Shown: positions 18,579-27,940 of the stretch, one piece after another
Numbering within the stretch: the stretch's first letter is position 1
Layout of the letters: each line of letters opens with the position of its first letter
Assembly (NCBI GenBank): GCA_024696635.1
Contig: JAILGP010000172.1
Location: 1 to 57,464 of the forward strand
Length of the DNA: 57,464 nt
Direction: 5' to 3'
Source of the DNA: Eubacterium sp.
GTDB taxonomy: Bacteria > Bacillota > Clostridia > Lachnospirales > Lachnospiraceae
Program-made: the position numbers and the translations under genes
The notes under the pieces: model-generated
Told to the model about the DNA's origin: nothing
Databases searched by the model: none
Seen by the model: only the letters and a program-made list of their open reading frames with translations

Positions 18579-18723
18579 ATTAAGCTGGGCTGTTTGGTGC
18601 AAAGCAGATATTTTAAATTAAGCTGGGCTGTTTGGTGCAAAGCAGATATCTTAGATTAAGCTGGGCTGTTTAGTGCAAAGCAGATATTTTAGATTAAGCT
18701 GGGCTGTTTAGGATAAAACAGAT
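18564..18723 (+). repeat. 38-base tandem repeat, four units, starting inside the SDR gene
   Basis: Units begin at 18564, 18602, 18640 and 18678, with a partial fifth. Each contains CAGATATTTTA and AAGCTGGGCTGTTT. The first unit includes the last codons and stop of the SDR gene; later units repeat that tail as non-coding DNA up to the ribosome binding site of the next gene. Units differ at only a few positions. There are no unique spacers, so it is not a CRISPR array. Confidence 0.95.
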
Positions 18724-18749
18724 GGTTTATATGAAAAGGAATGTGAAAT

Positions 18750-21491
18750 ATGTCGGAAAATAAACAAGGATTTTTCTTTGACAGAGTAAGAAGTGATGCC
18801 AGCGGAAAGCGTCGTCTCGTGGTCGTGGGATATGCTTATGATGGGTTCGTAGATATTATGAAACCAAGGGCTGCCATCTTTGTAAAGGGGCATCCGGTAA
18901 AGGCTCTTTCCTGTACTGTGGAATCTTTGAAGCTTCCTCTTATAGAAATGAAAAGAAGAAATGGGGAAACTATATCTCATATTGCTATGATTTATGTAGA
19001 TATGGAAGGTTTGAGCCGGGAAAAAATCAATAAATATGGTGACAGCGCAAAGCTTGTAGTTATAGGTGAGGTTTATCCTCTTGATTTTACCGAAGACCTT
19101 GAAAATGACTATGCCATGGTCGGTAACACAGATGGTGACATGGTAAAGGATAGTGAAAGCTTTATTGATGCTAGTAGCAATAGTCAGGATTATGACCAGG
19201 AAGAGGAATTAGAAAATAAGGATTATGACCTTAATGTGGTAAAGAATCTTGATGGCTCTGTTAAACCTCATAGGGAGATATTTTTCAAGGATTCTATGAA
19301 AAAGGTTCTTAAGGAACTGGATACCTATAACATGAGTGTGGACCTTGCCTATGTTGAGGATGGTAAAACCATTATCAAGGGTTGGATGGATGGAGGTCCG
19401 GATACAATAATTAAGATTCAGTCCCTTGCTAAAGATAGTGGAGATATGAGCCCGGATTCTTATCTGAAATATGATATAAAATTTGGGGACAGGGAAGACG
19501 TGGAAAAGCTTTTCCTGGAATGCTCTGATGATTTTAAACCTGGCTTTGAGATTAGCCTGGAGGGAGAATATAAGAAGCTTAGCCTTATAATGAAGAAGGG
19601 AAATCGTGGATTTACTCAGAAGGTTCATACCAGTAAAAGCAGCGATGAAAATTCCAGGATAAATACCATTTCCCGTTATCAGGAAAAGCTTAGCAGAAAT
19701 CTTAGGACCTATGGATTTAGGGAAACTATGTCCAAGGTTAAGGTTAGACTTTCTCCTTCATATCTTAATCTTAACAGGCATTATGAAAAATGGATTAAGA
19801 GTATATCTCCGGGAGAGATAGAGCTTGGTAAACAGAGGGCAAGGCAGGCGGAGTTTGAATATCGTCCCCTTCTCAGTGTGTTGGTTCCTCTTTATGAGAC
19901 AGAGGAGGTTTTCCTGGATGAACTGATAGCTTCTATTCAGGCTCAGACCTATCCTAACTGGGAGCTTTGTTTTTCTGACGGAAGTCATGACTCCTCAAGA
20001 CTTAAGAAAATTATTGGAAAATATATAGAGACAGACCCTAGAATTAAATATGTGGCAGAGCTACCTGGTCCTCTTGGTATTTCTTCAAATACTAATCAGG
20101 CCTTTTCTATAGCCCGGGGTGATTATATAGTTTTAGGTGACCATGATGATCTCTTTACTCCTGATGCTTTTTATGAGGCTGTAAGAGCCATGAATGAATA
20201 TTTGACTCAGGATTCAGAGAAATTGTATGATTCGGATGTTTCTGGTGATTCTAATAATTATAATAATTCTAATGATGAATTCAATGGCATAGATACCTTG
20301 GCGGATGTTATATATACTGATGAGGATAAGACCAATGCCAATGCAAAAAAGAGGTTTGAACCTAATATCAAGCCTGACTTTAATTTGGAGCTTCTGGAAA
20401 GCTGCAATTATATAACCCATATGTTTGTGGCAAGAAAAAGTCTTGTGGATGAGGTAGGGCTTTTTGATGATACCTATAATGGGGCTCAGGATTATGATTT
20501 TATTCTTAGGTGTACTGAGAAAGCCCGTATGATAGTTCATGTTCCTATGATTGTATACAGCTGGCGTATAAATGACACATCTACGGCTGGTAATCCTGCT
20601 GCTAAAATGTATGCTTATGATGCGGGTGTTAAGGCACTTCAGGCTCATTACGACAGACTTGGTATAGATGCTAAGGCTGAGATAAGTGACCACCTGGGTT
20701 ATTATCATACTGCCTATCCTATGCCGGAAAATGCCATTGTTTACGTGGCTGTAATTGATGCAGACAAGGATGAGGCTTATGAGAAGACAGTTTCTTCTAT
20801 AAAGAGTAAATCAAGGTTCAAGAATCTTAAGTTTCTCCGGGTAAGGGGAGAAGGAAATGAACATAATTATGCCAAACAGATGAATTATTCCTTTATGCTA
20901 GTGGACGAAAAAATTCAGCATAGTTCAATAAATCCAGCAGATGTCTATATCTGCTTCATCCAGTCAGGGCTTACAATGATGGGGGAAAATGGTATAGCTG
21001 GAATGCTTTCTTATCTGGCAGGCCGTCCTTATGTGGCTGCCGTGGGAGGAAAGGTATTTGCTGTTGGTGGAACTCTTGCTCATGCGGGTGTGATTATTGA
21101 CTTCGGAAGTGTGGAAGGCTGGATGTATACAAGGCATAGTAAGTACGATGATTTATATTTTAATTATAGTGCCTATACAGCTCTTCGCCGTGGAGTAACA
21201 ATTTTTAGACTGGAAGATTTACGTAAATATGGTAAATTTAATGAAGGGTATAAGGGTGAGTATTCGCTTATAGAATATACTTATCTTATGACCAGGGATG
21301 GCAGGACATCTATATATGATGGCGCTGCGGAATTTCTTATTAAGCCTGATAAAGGTAAGGATGCGGATAATTCCTTTGAATCGATTTCTGATAAGCTGAG
21401 TGAATTTAATGCATTTATGAAAAATCATAAAGAGATTTACAAGGAAGGCGATAAGTATTATAGTAACACGGTCAGAAGAGATTCTAAGTAG
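18750..21491 (+). CDS. Large multidomain GT2 glycosyltransferase
   Basis: 913 residues. An N-terminal domain (1-105) precedes an acidic low-complexity linker (about 108-160) and a beta-rich domain (about 185-300). The first GT2 domain begins near residue 372 (LLSVLVPLYETEE) with DHDD at 464-467 as the metal site, an acidic Asn/Asp/Ser insertion (about 490-515), and DVIYTDEDK and SCNYITHMF as usual in O-antigen and rhamnan-type transferases. A second GT2-like domain occupies about 670-880 and lacks an obvious DxD. Two-domain GT2 proteins of this kind build polymer backbones in the cytoplasm. It is the last gene of the compact cluster and follows the 38-base repeats. Confidence 0.8.
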   Translation: MSENKQGFFFDRVRSDASGKRRLVVVGYAYDGFVDIMKPRAAIFVKGHPVKALSCTVESLKLPLIEMKRRNGETISHIAMIYVDMEGLSREKINKYGDSAKLVVIGEVYPLDFTEDLENDYAMVGNTDGDMVKDSESFIDASSNSQDYDQEEELENKDYDLNVVKNLDGSVKPHREIFFKDSMKKVLKELDTYNMSVDLAYVEDGKTIIKGWMDGGPDTIIKIQSLAKDSGDMSPDSYLKYDIKFGDREDVEKLFLECSDDFKPGFEISLEGEYKKLSLIMKKGNRGFTQKVHTSKSSDENSRINTISRYQEKLSRNLRTYGFRETMSKVKVRLSPSYLNLNRHYEKWIKSISPGEIELGKQRARQAEFEYRPLLSVLVPLYETEEVFLDELIASIQAQTYPNWELCFSDGSHDSSRLKKIIGKYIETDPRIKYVAELPGPLGISSNTNQAFSIARGDYIVLGDHDDLFTPDAFYEAVRAMNEYLTQDSEKLYDSDVSGDSNNYNNSNDEFNGIDTLADVIYTDEDKTNANAKKRFEPNIKPDFNLELLESCNYITHMFVARKSLVDEVGLFDDTYNGAQDYDFILRCTEKARMIVHVPMIVYSWRINDTSTAGNPAAKMYAYDAGVKALQAHYDRLGIDAKAEISDHLGYYHTAYPMPENAIVYVAVIDADKDEAYEKTVSSIKSKSRFKNLKFLRVRGEGNEHNYAKQMNYSFMLVDEKIQHSSINPADVYICFIQSGLTMMGENGIAGMLSYLAGRPYVAAVGGKVFAVGGTLAHAGVIIDFGSVEGWMYTRHSKYDDLYFNYSAYTALRRGVTIFRLEDLRKYGKFNEGYKGEYSLIEYTYLMTRDGRTSIYDGAAEFLIKPDKGKDADNSFESISDKLSEFNAFMKNHKEIYKEGDKYYSNTVRRDSK

Positions 21492-21580
21492 TATAGGTCT
21501 TTAAAAACTTGTATATTATTTGAATCTTGTTTAGTGATAAATTTTTGATTTGAAATGTAATAGACAGGGAGGTATGTAAA

Positions 21581-22450
21581 ATGAAGGGAATTATACTTGC
21601 TGGAGGTTCCGGCACCAGACTTTATCCATTAACAAAGGCTGTTTCAAAGCAGATGATGCCGGTTTATGATAAGCCTATGATTTATTATCCACTTTCAACA
21701 CTTATGCTTGCAGGTATCAGAGAGGTTCTTATTATCTCTACACCTAGAGATCTGCCTGCATTTAAGGAGCTTTTTGGAAGTGGTGAGCAGTTAGGTATGA
21801 GCTTCTCATATGCTGTACAGGAGGTACCTAGAGGACTGGCCGATGCATTTATCATTGGAGAAGAATTTATAGGAAATGATAATGTGGCTCTTGTTCTGGG
21901 GGATAATATATTCTATGGTCAGAGCTTTTCAAAGGTTCTTAAGGCTGCTGCTTCAAGAGAAAAGGGAGCAACAATCTTTGGTTATTATGTAAAGGACCCA
22001 AGAGAGTATGGAGTTGTTGAGTTTGATGAGAATGGAAAGGCTCTTTCTATTGAGGAGAAGCCTGCTAATCCTAAGTCTAACTATGCTGTTCCTGGCCTTT
22101 ATTTCTATGATAATGATGTTGTTGAAATTGCTAAGAATGTTAAGCCATCAGCTAGAGGCGAAATCGAAATTACCTCTATTAACAATGAGTACCTTAACCG
22201 TGGAAGTCTTATGGTTGAGACCCTTGGACGTGGCTTTGCATGGCTGGATACCGGAAATCATGATATGCTGCTTGATGCTGCTGATTTCGTTGCTGCTTTC
22301 CAGAAGAGACAGGGAATGTATATTTCATGTATAGAGGAAATTGCTTACAGAAGAGGATTCATTACAAAGGAACAGCTTTTAAGTCTTGCAGAGCCTCTTA
22401 TGAAAACTGCTTATGGTCAGTATCTTGTTGATATTGCTAATGGGTTATAA
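21581..22450 (+). CDS. rfbA: Glucose-1-phosphate thymidylyltransferase
   Basis: 289 residues, the normal length for Rml[17 protein letters not shown] at the start, [44 protein letters not shown] and WLDTGNHD are the standard family blocks. It joins dTTP and glucose-1-phosphate to dTDP-glucose, the first step toward dTDP-rhamnose and related sugars. GGGAGG precedes the ATG. The partner rfbB is about 8.6 kb downstream (31098), and rfbC/rfbD are not in the window. Codon choice looks like that of the housekeeping genes rather than the ATA/AGG-rich cluster just upstream. Confidence 0.95.
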   Translation: MKGIILAGGSGTRLYPLTKAVSKQMMPVYDKPMIYYPLSTLMLAGIREVLIISTPRDLPAFKELFGSGEQLGMSFSYAVQEVPRGLADAFIIGEEFIGNDNVALVLGDNIFYGQSFSKVLKAAASREKGATIFGYYVKDPREYGVVEFDENGKALSIEEKPANPKSNYAVPGLYFYDNDVVEIAKNVKPSARGEIEITSINNEYLNRGSLMVETLGRGFAWLDTGNHDMLLDAADFVAAFQKRQGMYISCIEEIAYRRGFITKEQLLSLAEPLMKTAYGQYLVDIANGL

Positions 22451-22540
22451 AATCTGATTTTTTATTTAAGGATTATTTATATGCTTAGTGATGCTGACGC
22501 ATTATAATATATGATATTTATTGCTTGCAAAGAGAGACTT

Positions 22541-22580
22541 TTAACATTTTTGTAAAAAAATTAACAATTTTGTAACAAAA
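22541..22580 (+). promoter_or_regulatory. Two 20-base direct repeats with TTTTGTAA motifs ahead of the autolysin gene
   Basis: TTAACATTTTTGTAAAAAAA at 22541 and TTAACAATTTTGTAACAAAA at 22561, spaced 20 bases, about two helical turns. They lie about 120 bases before the autolysin ATG. A protein-binding site is plausible. A related TTTGTAACA motif precedes the wall-hydrolase gene at 51798. Confidence 0.5.
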
Positions 22581-22607
22581 GGGTTGACATAAATCTGTCA
22601 ACCCTTT
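22578..22607 (+). terminator. Perfect 12-bp dyad downstream of rfbA
   Basis: AAAGGGTTGACA and TGTCAACCCTTT with a six-base loop. The A/T-flanked perfect stem can act as a terminator for rfbA, though the 3' T run is broken (TATACTGATTTT). It directly adjoins the TTTTGTAA repeats and could also be an operator. Confidence 0.6.
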
Positions 22608-22696
22608 ATACTGATTTTGATTTTAGTTTACGTAATTTTGCAGTTTTATCATATTTCGCATGGTTTCAAAAATATTGAAAATAGGAAGGTATTTCT

Positions 22697-25336
22697 ATGA
22701 ATAAATTGTGCATCAGAAAGGGCTTATCCTTACTGCTTAGTTTTATAATGATATTTGGTATTGTTTACAACACTTCGTTTACTGTTAGGGCCGAAGATAC
22801 TATTTTAATTGAAGATACAATAGTGGATGAAGATACTTTGGTGGACGAAGGTACCGTGGCAGATGAGGATGCTGTAGAAGATGAAAATGCTGAAATTGAT
22901 GAAGAAACAGTAGTGGCTTCTAAAGAAGGTGAGAAAGTAGTCATAGTTCTTGATCCTGGTCATGGTGGAACAGATACTGGTGCTGCTTATACCTGGAATG
23001 GTGCCAGCTATGTCGAAAGGGATATAAATCAGGCCATAGCAAATGCTTGTAAGACAGAGCTTGAGAAGGACAGCAGGGTAAAGGTTTACATGACACGTAC
23101 TTCTACTAGTGAAGCTCTTCATGGAAGTATAGGAAATGACCTTGACTGGAGATGTGATTATGCTCATAGTGTTGCGGCAGATATATTTATCAGTATACAT
23201 TGTAATTCTTCTGCAACTGCAAATTCCAAATCAGGTGCAGAGGTTTATGTTCCTAATTCAAGCTATTGTAAAACTGCTGCAGATGTAGGTAAGACTGTTG
23301 GTATATCTATTGGTAAACAGCTTAATGCTCTTGGTATATCTAATGGAGCAACCTATACACGTAGTTCACAGAATGGTAGTAAATATGATGATGGTTCTAT
23401 AGCTGATTACTATGCTGTAATCAGGGGCTGTAAGGAATATTGTATTCCTAGTATGATTGTTGAACATGCTTACGTAAATAATAGTAGTGATTGTTCAAAC
23501 TTCTTTGGAACATGGGATAAGATTGCCAAGCTTGGTGTAGCCGATGCAAAGGGAATCATAGAGAATATAGAACTTTTGGAAAAGAACAGGGTAGACCCTA
23601 CTATTGCTCCTACAGCTGATTCACAGGGCTGGGTTCAAAAGGGAAACTTCTGGGTCTATTATAATGAGAAGAAGGAACTTCAAAAGGGATTTTTTGAAGT
23701 AGATGGACAGAAGTATTATGCAAAGAGTACTGGTGAGGTAGCTACTGGCTGGCAGAAGATAGAAGATAATTGGTATTTCTTCAACGAGCGTGGTGCTATG
23801 CAGACCAGCATCTGGAAGCAGTCAGGTTCCAGCTGGTATTGGTTTAAGGCTGATGGAAAGGCTGCTAAGGGACCGACTGAGGTTCAGGGTCTCTGGTATC
23901 TTTTTGATAATGATTCCGTTATGAAAACCGGCTGGCAGAAATATAATAACAAATGGTATTATATGAATTCATCGGGTGCTATGTATAGAAATGCATGGTA
24001 CTGTGGAAGTGGTTCCTGGTATTACCTTACTGAAGATGGAACTATGGCAACTGGCTATAAGGTGATTAGCGATGTAGCTTATTGCTTTGATTCTAATGGT
24101 GTAATGGCTAGTGGCTGGATGTATACTGATAATAAATGGTATTATGCTCTTAGTTCGGGTGCTCTTGTGGTTAATTCCTGGGCTAAGGTTGGTGGAATAT
24201 GGTACTATTTTGGTGATAGTGGAAAAATGGAAACCGGTCTTATAAATGCGGGCGGTGGATTATATTATTATCTGAATTCTAGTGGTGCTCTTCAGTATGG
24301 TTGGATATATGACGGTACTTATTGGTATTATGGACTTGATTCTGGAGCGGTACTCAGGGCAACCTGGTTTAAATCTGGTTCTGACTGGTATTATTTTAAT
24401 GATAAGTGCAAAATGCTGACTGGTGTCCATGATATAAATGGTACTATTTACTGCTTTAATTCAAGTGGTCAGATGGAGTCCTCTGGTTGGATTTCATCTG
24501 GAAATAACTGGTATTATGCAGATTCCTCTGGTACATGTGCTAAATCTGAATGGAAGGAACTCAGCGGAACTAAGTATTACTTCGATGAGAATGGCAAGAT
24601 GGTTACAGGGTCCTTCATTGATGGTGATACAGAGTATATATTTAACGCGGATGGTGCATTTGTAAAATCACAGGCGGCTCCAAAGAAGGAAACCACTACT
24701 CAGAATAAAACAGAAGATACTGGTGCTGAGACTGATGAGAAAACCTCCGTAGAGGAAACTGAAGTTGCTGATGCTTCTATTTATGAGGGAGTTAATCTTT
24801 CAGATACAAGTACCTTATATGCAATAATGGGTGCAAGTAGTAAGACGGCTGACCAGATGGCGGCTTTATACAAGGCTAAGGGTTATACCTATCCTGCAGA
24901 AGCACTTGCGGCTGGTGGTGCAGGGGATATAGAAACATTTGCTAAAATCATAGTTGAAGAAGCAAATGCAGAAGGAGTTAAGGCTGAGGTTGTATTTGCT
25001 CAGATCATGCATGAAACAGGATGGCTTCAGTATGGCGGCGACGTTAAGATTGAGCAGTTTAATTTCTGTGGAATGGGTGCAATCGGTGGCGGAGAGCCTG
25101 GATACAGCTTTACAGACGTACGCGAAGGAATCCGTGTAGATGTTCAGCATCTTAAGGCTTATGCTTCAACAGAGGCTCTTAAGAATACCTGTGTAGATCC
25201 AAGATTCAAATATGTTGAAAGAGGAGTGTCTCCATATGTTGAATACCTGGGCCAGAAGGAAAATCCATCCGGCAAGGGCTGGGCTACAAATGTAGGCTAC
25301 GGAATCTATATAGTTAAAATAATTCAGGCTATGTAA
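22697..25336 (+). CDS. Bifunctional autolysin: amidase_3, wall-binding repeats, glucosaminidase
   Basis: 879 residues. Signal peptide (about 1-31, cleavage after VRA), then an acidic low-complexity stretch (about 33-70, DEDTLVDEGTV-type units). The N-acetylmuramoyl-L-alanine amidase_3 domain (about 77-290) has its full active set: H89 (DPGHGG), E107 (YVERD), H168 (SIHCN) and E256 (VEHAY). About 16 choline-binding-type repeats (GW..YNNKWYYMNSSG pattern) occupy about 308-655, then a Thr/Glu linker, then a glucosaminidase domain (about 710-879) with HETGWLQYGG containing the probable catalytic Glu. It would cut both the peptide link and the glycan strand of peptidoglycan outside the cell. It is monocistronic by layout, between the 22578 dyad and the aspS leader promoter. 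Confidence 0.9.
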   Translation: MNKLCIRKGLSLLLSFIMIFGIVYNTSFTVRAEDTILIEDTIVDEDTLVDEGTVADEDAVEDENAEIDEETVVASKEGEKVVIVLDPGHGGTDTGAAYTWNGASYVERDINQAIANACKTELEKDSRVKVYMTRTSTSEALHGSIGNDLDWRCDYAHSVAADIFISIHCNSSATANSKSGAEVYVPNSSYCKTAADVGKTVGISIGKQLNALGISNGATYTRSSQNGSKYDDGSIADYYAVIRGCKEYCIPSMIVEHAYVNNSSDCSNFFGTWDKIAKLGVADAKGIIENIELLEKNRVDPTIAPTADSQGWVQKGNFWVYYNEKKELQKGFFEVDGQKYYAKSTGEVATGWQKIEDNWYFFNERGAMQTSIWKQSGSSWYWFKADGKAAKGPTEVQGLWYLFDNDSVMKTGWQKYNNKWYYMNSSGAMYRNAWYCGSGSWYYLTEDGTMATGYKVISDVAYCFDSNGVMASGWMYTDNKWYYALSSGALVVNSWAKVGGIWYYFGDSGKMETGLINAGGGLYYYLNSSGALQYGWIYDGTYWYYGLDSGAVLRATWFKSGSDWYYFNDKCKMLTGVHDINGTIYCFNSSGQMESSGWISSGNNWYYADSSGTCAKSEWKELSGTKYYFDENGKMVTGSFIDGDTEYIFNADGAFVKSQAAPKKETTTQNKTEDTGAETDEKTSVEETEVADASIYEGVNLSDTSTLYAIMGASSKTADQMAALYKAKGYTYPAEALAAGGAGDIETFAKIIVEEANAEGVKAEVVFAQIMHETGWLQYGGDVKIEQFNFCGMGAIGGGEPGYSFTDVREGIRVDVQHLKAYASTEALKNTCVDPRFKYVERGVSPYVEYLGQKENPSGKGWATNVGYGIYIVKIIQAM

Positions 25337-25384
25337 TTTATCAGGATTACCCCGTGGGAAATCTGAAGAATATTTAAAAATCAC

Positions 25385-25413
25385 TTGAATTATGCGCAGT
25401 TTCTACTTATAAT
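25385..25413 (+). promoter_or_regulatory. Sigma-A promoter of the aspS T-box leader
   Basis: TTGAAT, 17 bases, TATAAT. The start of transcription about 7 bases later fits the beginning of the T-box leader. Confidence 0.75.
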
Positions 25414-25419
25414 AAGCGC

Positions 25420-25675
25420 ATGTTATAAGAAATGCTATGAAAAGGTATGCTATTCATTCGACTATCACAGGGAGCGGAGGCCATGGACTGAGAGCCGCCA
25501 GCGGGTCATATGGATGAGGAAGCAGTAACGACCTTGGAGCCTTTCCGCTTTGTCACTGCGTTATGTGTATAAAGTTATAAATGCGGGTGGTACCGCGGTT
25601 GGTTATATAGACTTTAAAAAGATTTAGAGTGAACTGATCGCCCCGAGGTGTATTAAAAGCGCCTCGGGGCTTTTT
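25420..25675 (+). promoter_or_regulatory. T-box leader (tRNA-Asp) of aspS-gatCAB
   Basis: The conserved T-box sequence GGGTGGTACCGCGG is at 25585-25598. Stem I is closed by AGCGG at about 25474 pairing with CCGCT near 25549. GAC at 25530-25532 on the 3' side of stem I is the likely specifier codon for Asp. The terminator is GCCCCGAGG (25640-25648) with CCTCGGGGC (25662-25670) and five T. Uncharged tRNA-Asp would stabilise the antiterminator and switch the operon on. Confidence 0.92.
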
Positions 25676-25677
25676 GT

Positions 25678-25712
25678 ATTTACCAAAAGGGACAGACCCC
25701 TTTGGCAAAATT
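25678..25712. repeat. Dispersed palindromic repeat, copy 1
   Basis: Near-palindrome TACCAAAAGGGACAGACCCC followed by TTTGGCAAAA, between the T-box terminator and the aspS ribosome binding site. The same element occurs at 41585 and 55549. It would fold in the aspS mRNA leader. Confidence 0.85.
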
Positions 25713-25731
25713 ATTAGGAAAAGAGGAATAA

Positions 25732-27486
25732 ATGATGGAGTTTAAGAACATTTACAGAGACAAGACAATTGATAAGATGAGTGAGGCTGATGTTGGTTCC
25801 AATGTCAGACTTGCAGGATGGGTTGAGAATATCCGTGATCATGGTGGTGTTTCTTTCATAGATCTTCGTGATATGTATGGAGTGATGCAGGTGGTTCTTC
25901 GTGATACTAATCTTCTTGAGGGTATCGTTAGAGAGCAGGCTATTTCAGTAGAGGGTCTGGTGGAGCATCGTGATGAGGAAACCTACAATCCAAAGATTCC
26001 TACAGGTACTATTGAGGTTGAGGCTCATTCTATAGATATACTTGGAAAGGTTTATAACCAGCTTCCATTTGAAATCATGACTTCCAAGGAGGTTCGTGAG
26101 GACGTACGTCTTAAGTATAGATATCTGGATCTGAGAAATGAAAAGGTTAAGGATAATATTCTTTTCAGAAGCAAGGTTATAAGCTATATAAGAAGACGTA
26201 TGGAGGAAATGGGATTTGTAGAGATTTCAACTCCAATACTCTGCGCTTCATCACCTGAGGGTGCTCGTGATTATATAGTTCCATCACGTCGTTATAAGGG
26301 TAAGTTCTATGCCCTTCCACAGGCACCACAGCAGTACAAGCAGCTCCTTATGGTTTCTGGATTTGATAAGTATTTCCAGATTGCTCCATGCTTCAGAGAT
26401 GAGGATGCAAGAGCAGACCGTTCACCAGGAGAGTTCTACCAGCTTGACTTTGAAATGAGCTTTGCAACCCAGGAAGATGTATTTAAGGTAGGAGAGCAGA
26501 TCCTTTCTGACGTATTCTCCAAGTTTGCACCAGAGGGATATACTGTAACCCAGGCTCCATTCCCAATCATCAGCTACAAGGAATCCATGCTGAAATATGG
26601 AACAGATAAGCCGGACCTCAGAAATCCACTCGAGATAATCGACCTTTCTGAATTCTTCCAGAGATGTACATTTAAGCCATTCCACGGCAAGACAGTTCGT
26701 GCTATCAATGTACATGCCAAGCTCAGCAAGGGTCAGCATGAGAAAATGTTAAAGTTTGCCCAGTCTATCGGCATGGGCGGTCTTGGATATCTTGAGGTTC
26801 TTGAGGATGGCTCTTATAAGGGACCTATCGACAAGTTTATACCAGAAGATATGAAGGAAGAACTTCGTCAGACTGTTGGACTTGAGGTTGGAGATACAAT
26901 CTTCTTCATAGCAGATAAAGAGGTAAATGCAGCTCTCTACGCAGGTCAGATCAGAACTGAGCTTGGAAACAGACTTGACCTTCTTGAGAAGAATGCATAC
27001 AGATTCTGCTACATCAATGACTTCCCAATGTATGAGCTGGATGAGGAAACAAAGCAGCCTGCATTTACACATAACCCATTCTCTATGCCACAGGGTGGAC
27101 TTGAGGCCCTTGAGAATGAAGATCCACTTACAATACTTGCTTACCAGTATGATATTGTATGTAACGGAGTTGAGCTTTCATCAGGAGCAGTCAGAAATCA
27201 TGACATGCAGATCATGGAGAAGGCATTTGAAATCGCAGGATATTCTAAGGATGTTCTGGAGCAGAAATTCGGAGCCCTTTACACAGCATTCCAGTTCGGA
27301 GCACCTCCACACGCAGGAATGGCTCCTGGAATTGACCGTATGATCATGCTCCTTAAGAATGAAGAAAATATTCGTGAAGTAATAGCATTTCCAATGAACG
27401 GAAATGGACAGGATATGATGTGTGGAGCACCTGGAGATGTAACAGAGCTTCAGCTTAGAGAGACACATATCAAGGTTCGTGCCTAG
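25732..27486 (+). CDS. aspS: Aspartyl-tRNA synthetase
   Basis: 584 residues, the normal bacterial length. N-terminal OB-fold anticodon-binding domain (about 1-105, RLAGWVENIRDHGG and FIDLRD), class II core with FLEIST-like FVEISTPIL, FYALPQAPQQYKQLLM (motif 2 region), CFRDEDARADRSPGEF, a GAD insertion (about 285-410) and motif 3 (GMAPGIDRMIMLL). It charges tRNA-Asp with aspartate. It is followed at once by gatC, gatA and gatB, under the Asp-responsive T-box. That leaves open a non-discriminating enzyme that also loads tRNA-Asn for GatCAB to amidate. Two adjacent ATG codons (25732 and 25735) follow AGAGGAAT; either can start. Confidence 0.97.
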   Translation: MMEFKNIYRDKTIDKMSEADVGSNVRLAGWVENIRDHGGVSFIDLRDMYGVMQVVLRDTNLLEGIVREQAISVEGLVEHRDEETYNPKIPTGTIEVEAHSIDILGKVYNQLPFEIMTSKEVREDVRLKYRYLDLRNEKVKDNILFRSKVISYIRRRMEEMGFVEISTPILCASSPEGARDYIVPSRRYKGKFYALPQAPQQYKQLLMVSGFDKYFQIAPCFRDEDARADRSPGEFYQLDFEMSFATQEDVFKVGEQILSDVFSKFAPEGYTVTQAPFPIISYKESMLKYGTDKPDLRNPLEIIDLSEFFQRCTFKPFHGKTVRAINVHAKLSKGQHEKMLKFAQSIGMGGLGYLEVLEDGSYKGPIDKFIPEDMKEELRQTVGLEVGDTIFFIADKEVNAALYAGQIRTELGNRLDLLEKNAYRFCYINDFPMYELDEETKQPAFTHNPFSMPQGGLEALENEDPLTILAYQYDIVCNGVELSSGAVRNHDMQIMEKAFEIAGYSKDVLEQKFGALYTAFQFGAPPHAGMAPGIDRMIMLLKNEENIREVIAFPMNGNGQDMMCGAPGDVTELQLRETHIKVRA

Positions 27487-27524
27487 TAGCTAAAGGTAAG
27501 AATAAATATTAATGGAGGCAAAGA

Positions 27525-27809
27525 ATGCAGATAACAGACGAAACAATTGAGTATGTTGGTATCCTTGCAAAGCTTGAACTTTCTGATCAGGAAAAGGAAC
27601 AGTCAAAGAAGGACCTGTCTGATATGCTTGACTATGTTGGTAAGCTTAATGAGCTTGACACCAGCAATGTCCAGCCTATGTCTCATACATTTCCAATCTC
27701 AAATGTAATGAGAGAGGACGTGGTAACAAATGGAGACGATAAGGAAAATATGCTGAAAAATGCACCTGAAAGTAACGAGGATGCTTATATAGTTCCAAAT
27801 ACTTTCTAG
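27525..27809 (+). CDS. gatC: Asp/Glu-tRNA amidotransferase subunit C
   Basis: 94 residues, family-typical. TIEYVGILAKLELSDQEKE and YVGKLNELDTSNVQPMSH and REDVV are the conserved blocks. GatC wraps around GatA and GatB and stabilises the complex in the cytoplasm. GGAGG precedes the ATG, 38 bases after aspS. Just downstream are short AT-rich repeats (TCCTTAAATTTA twice, 27870-27900) before gatA. Confidence 0.95.
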   Translation: MQITDETIEYVGILAKLELSDQEKEQSKKDLSDMLDYVGKLNELDTSNVQPMSHTFPISNVMREDVVTNGDDKENMLKNAPESNEDAYIVPNTF

Positions 27810-27940
27810 TGATAAGTGATAAAGAAAATTTCGAATTAGGATTTTAGAAAATTTATAAATTTATAGATAGTCCTTAAATTTAGCTAATCCTTAAATTTAT
27901 ATATGACCTAAAATCCGTGAATAATAAAAGGAGAAATGTA

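Noticed and set aside
18564-18723. Possible CRISPR array
   Set aside because: Units are contiguous and without unique spacers; it is a plain tandem repeat.
20214-20708. Reverse-strand open frame of 164 codons
   Set aside because: It lies entirely inside the GT2 domain of the 913-residue protein and has no features of its own.
25343-25367. Terminator after the autolysin gene
   Set aside because: GGATTACCCCGTGGGAAATC can fold only with mismatches and has no T run, so it is too weak to call.
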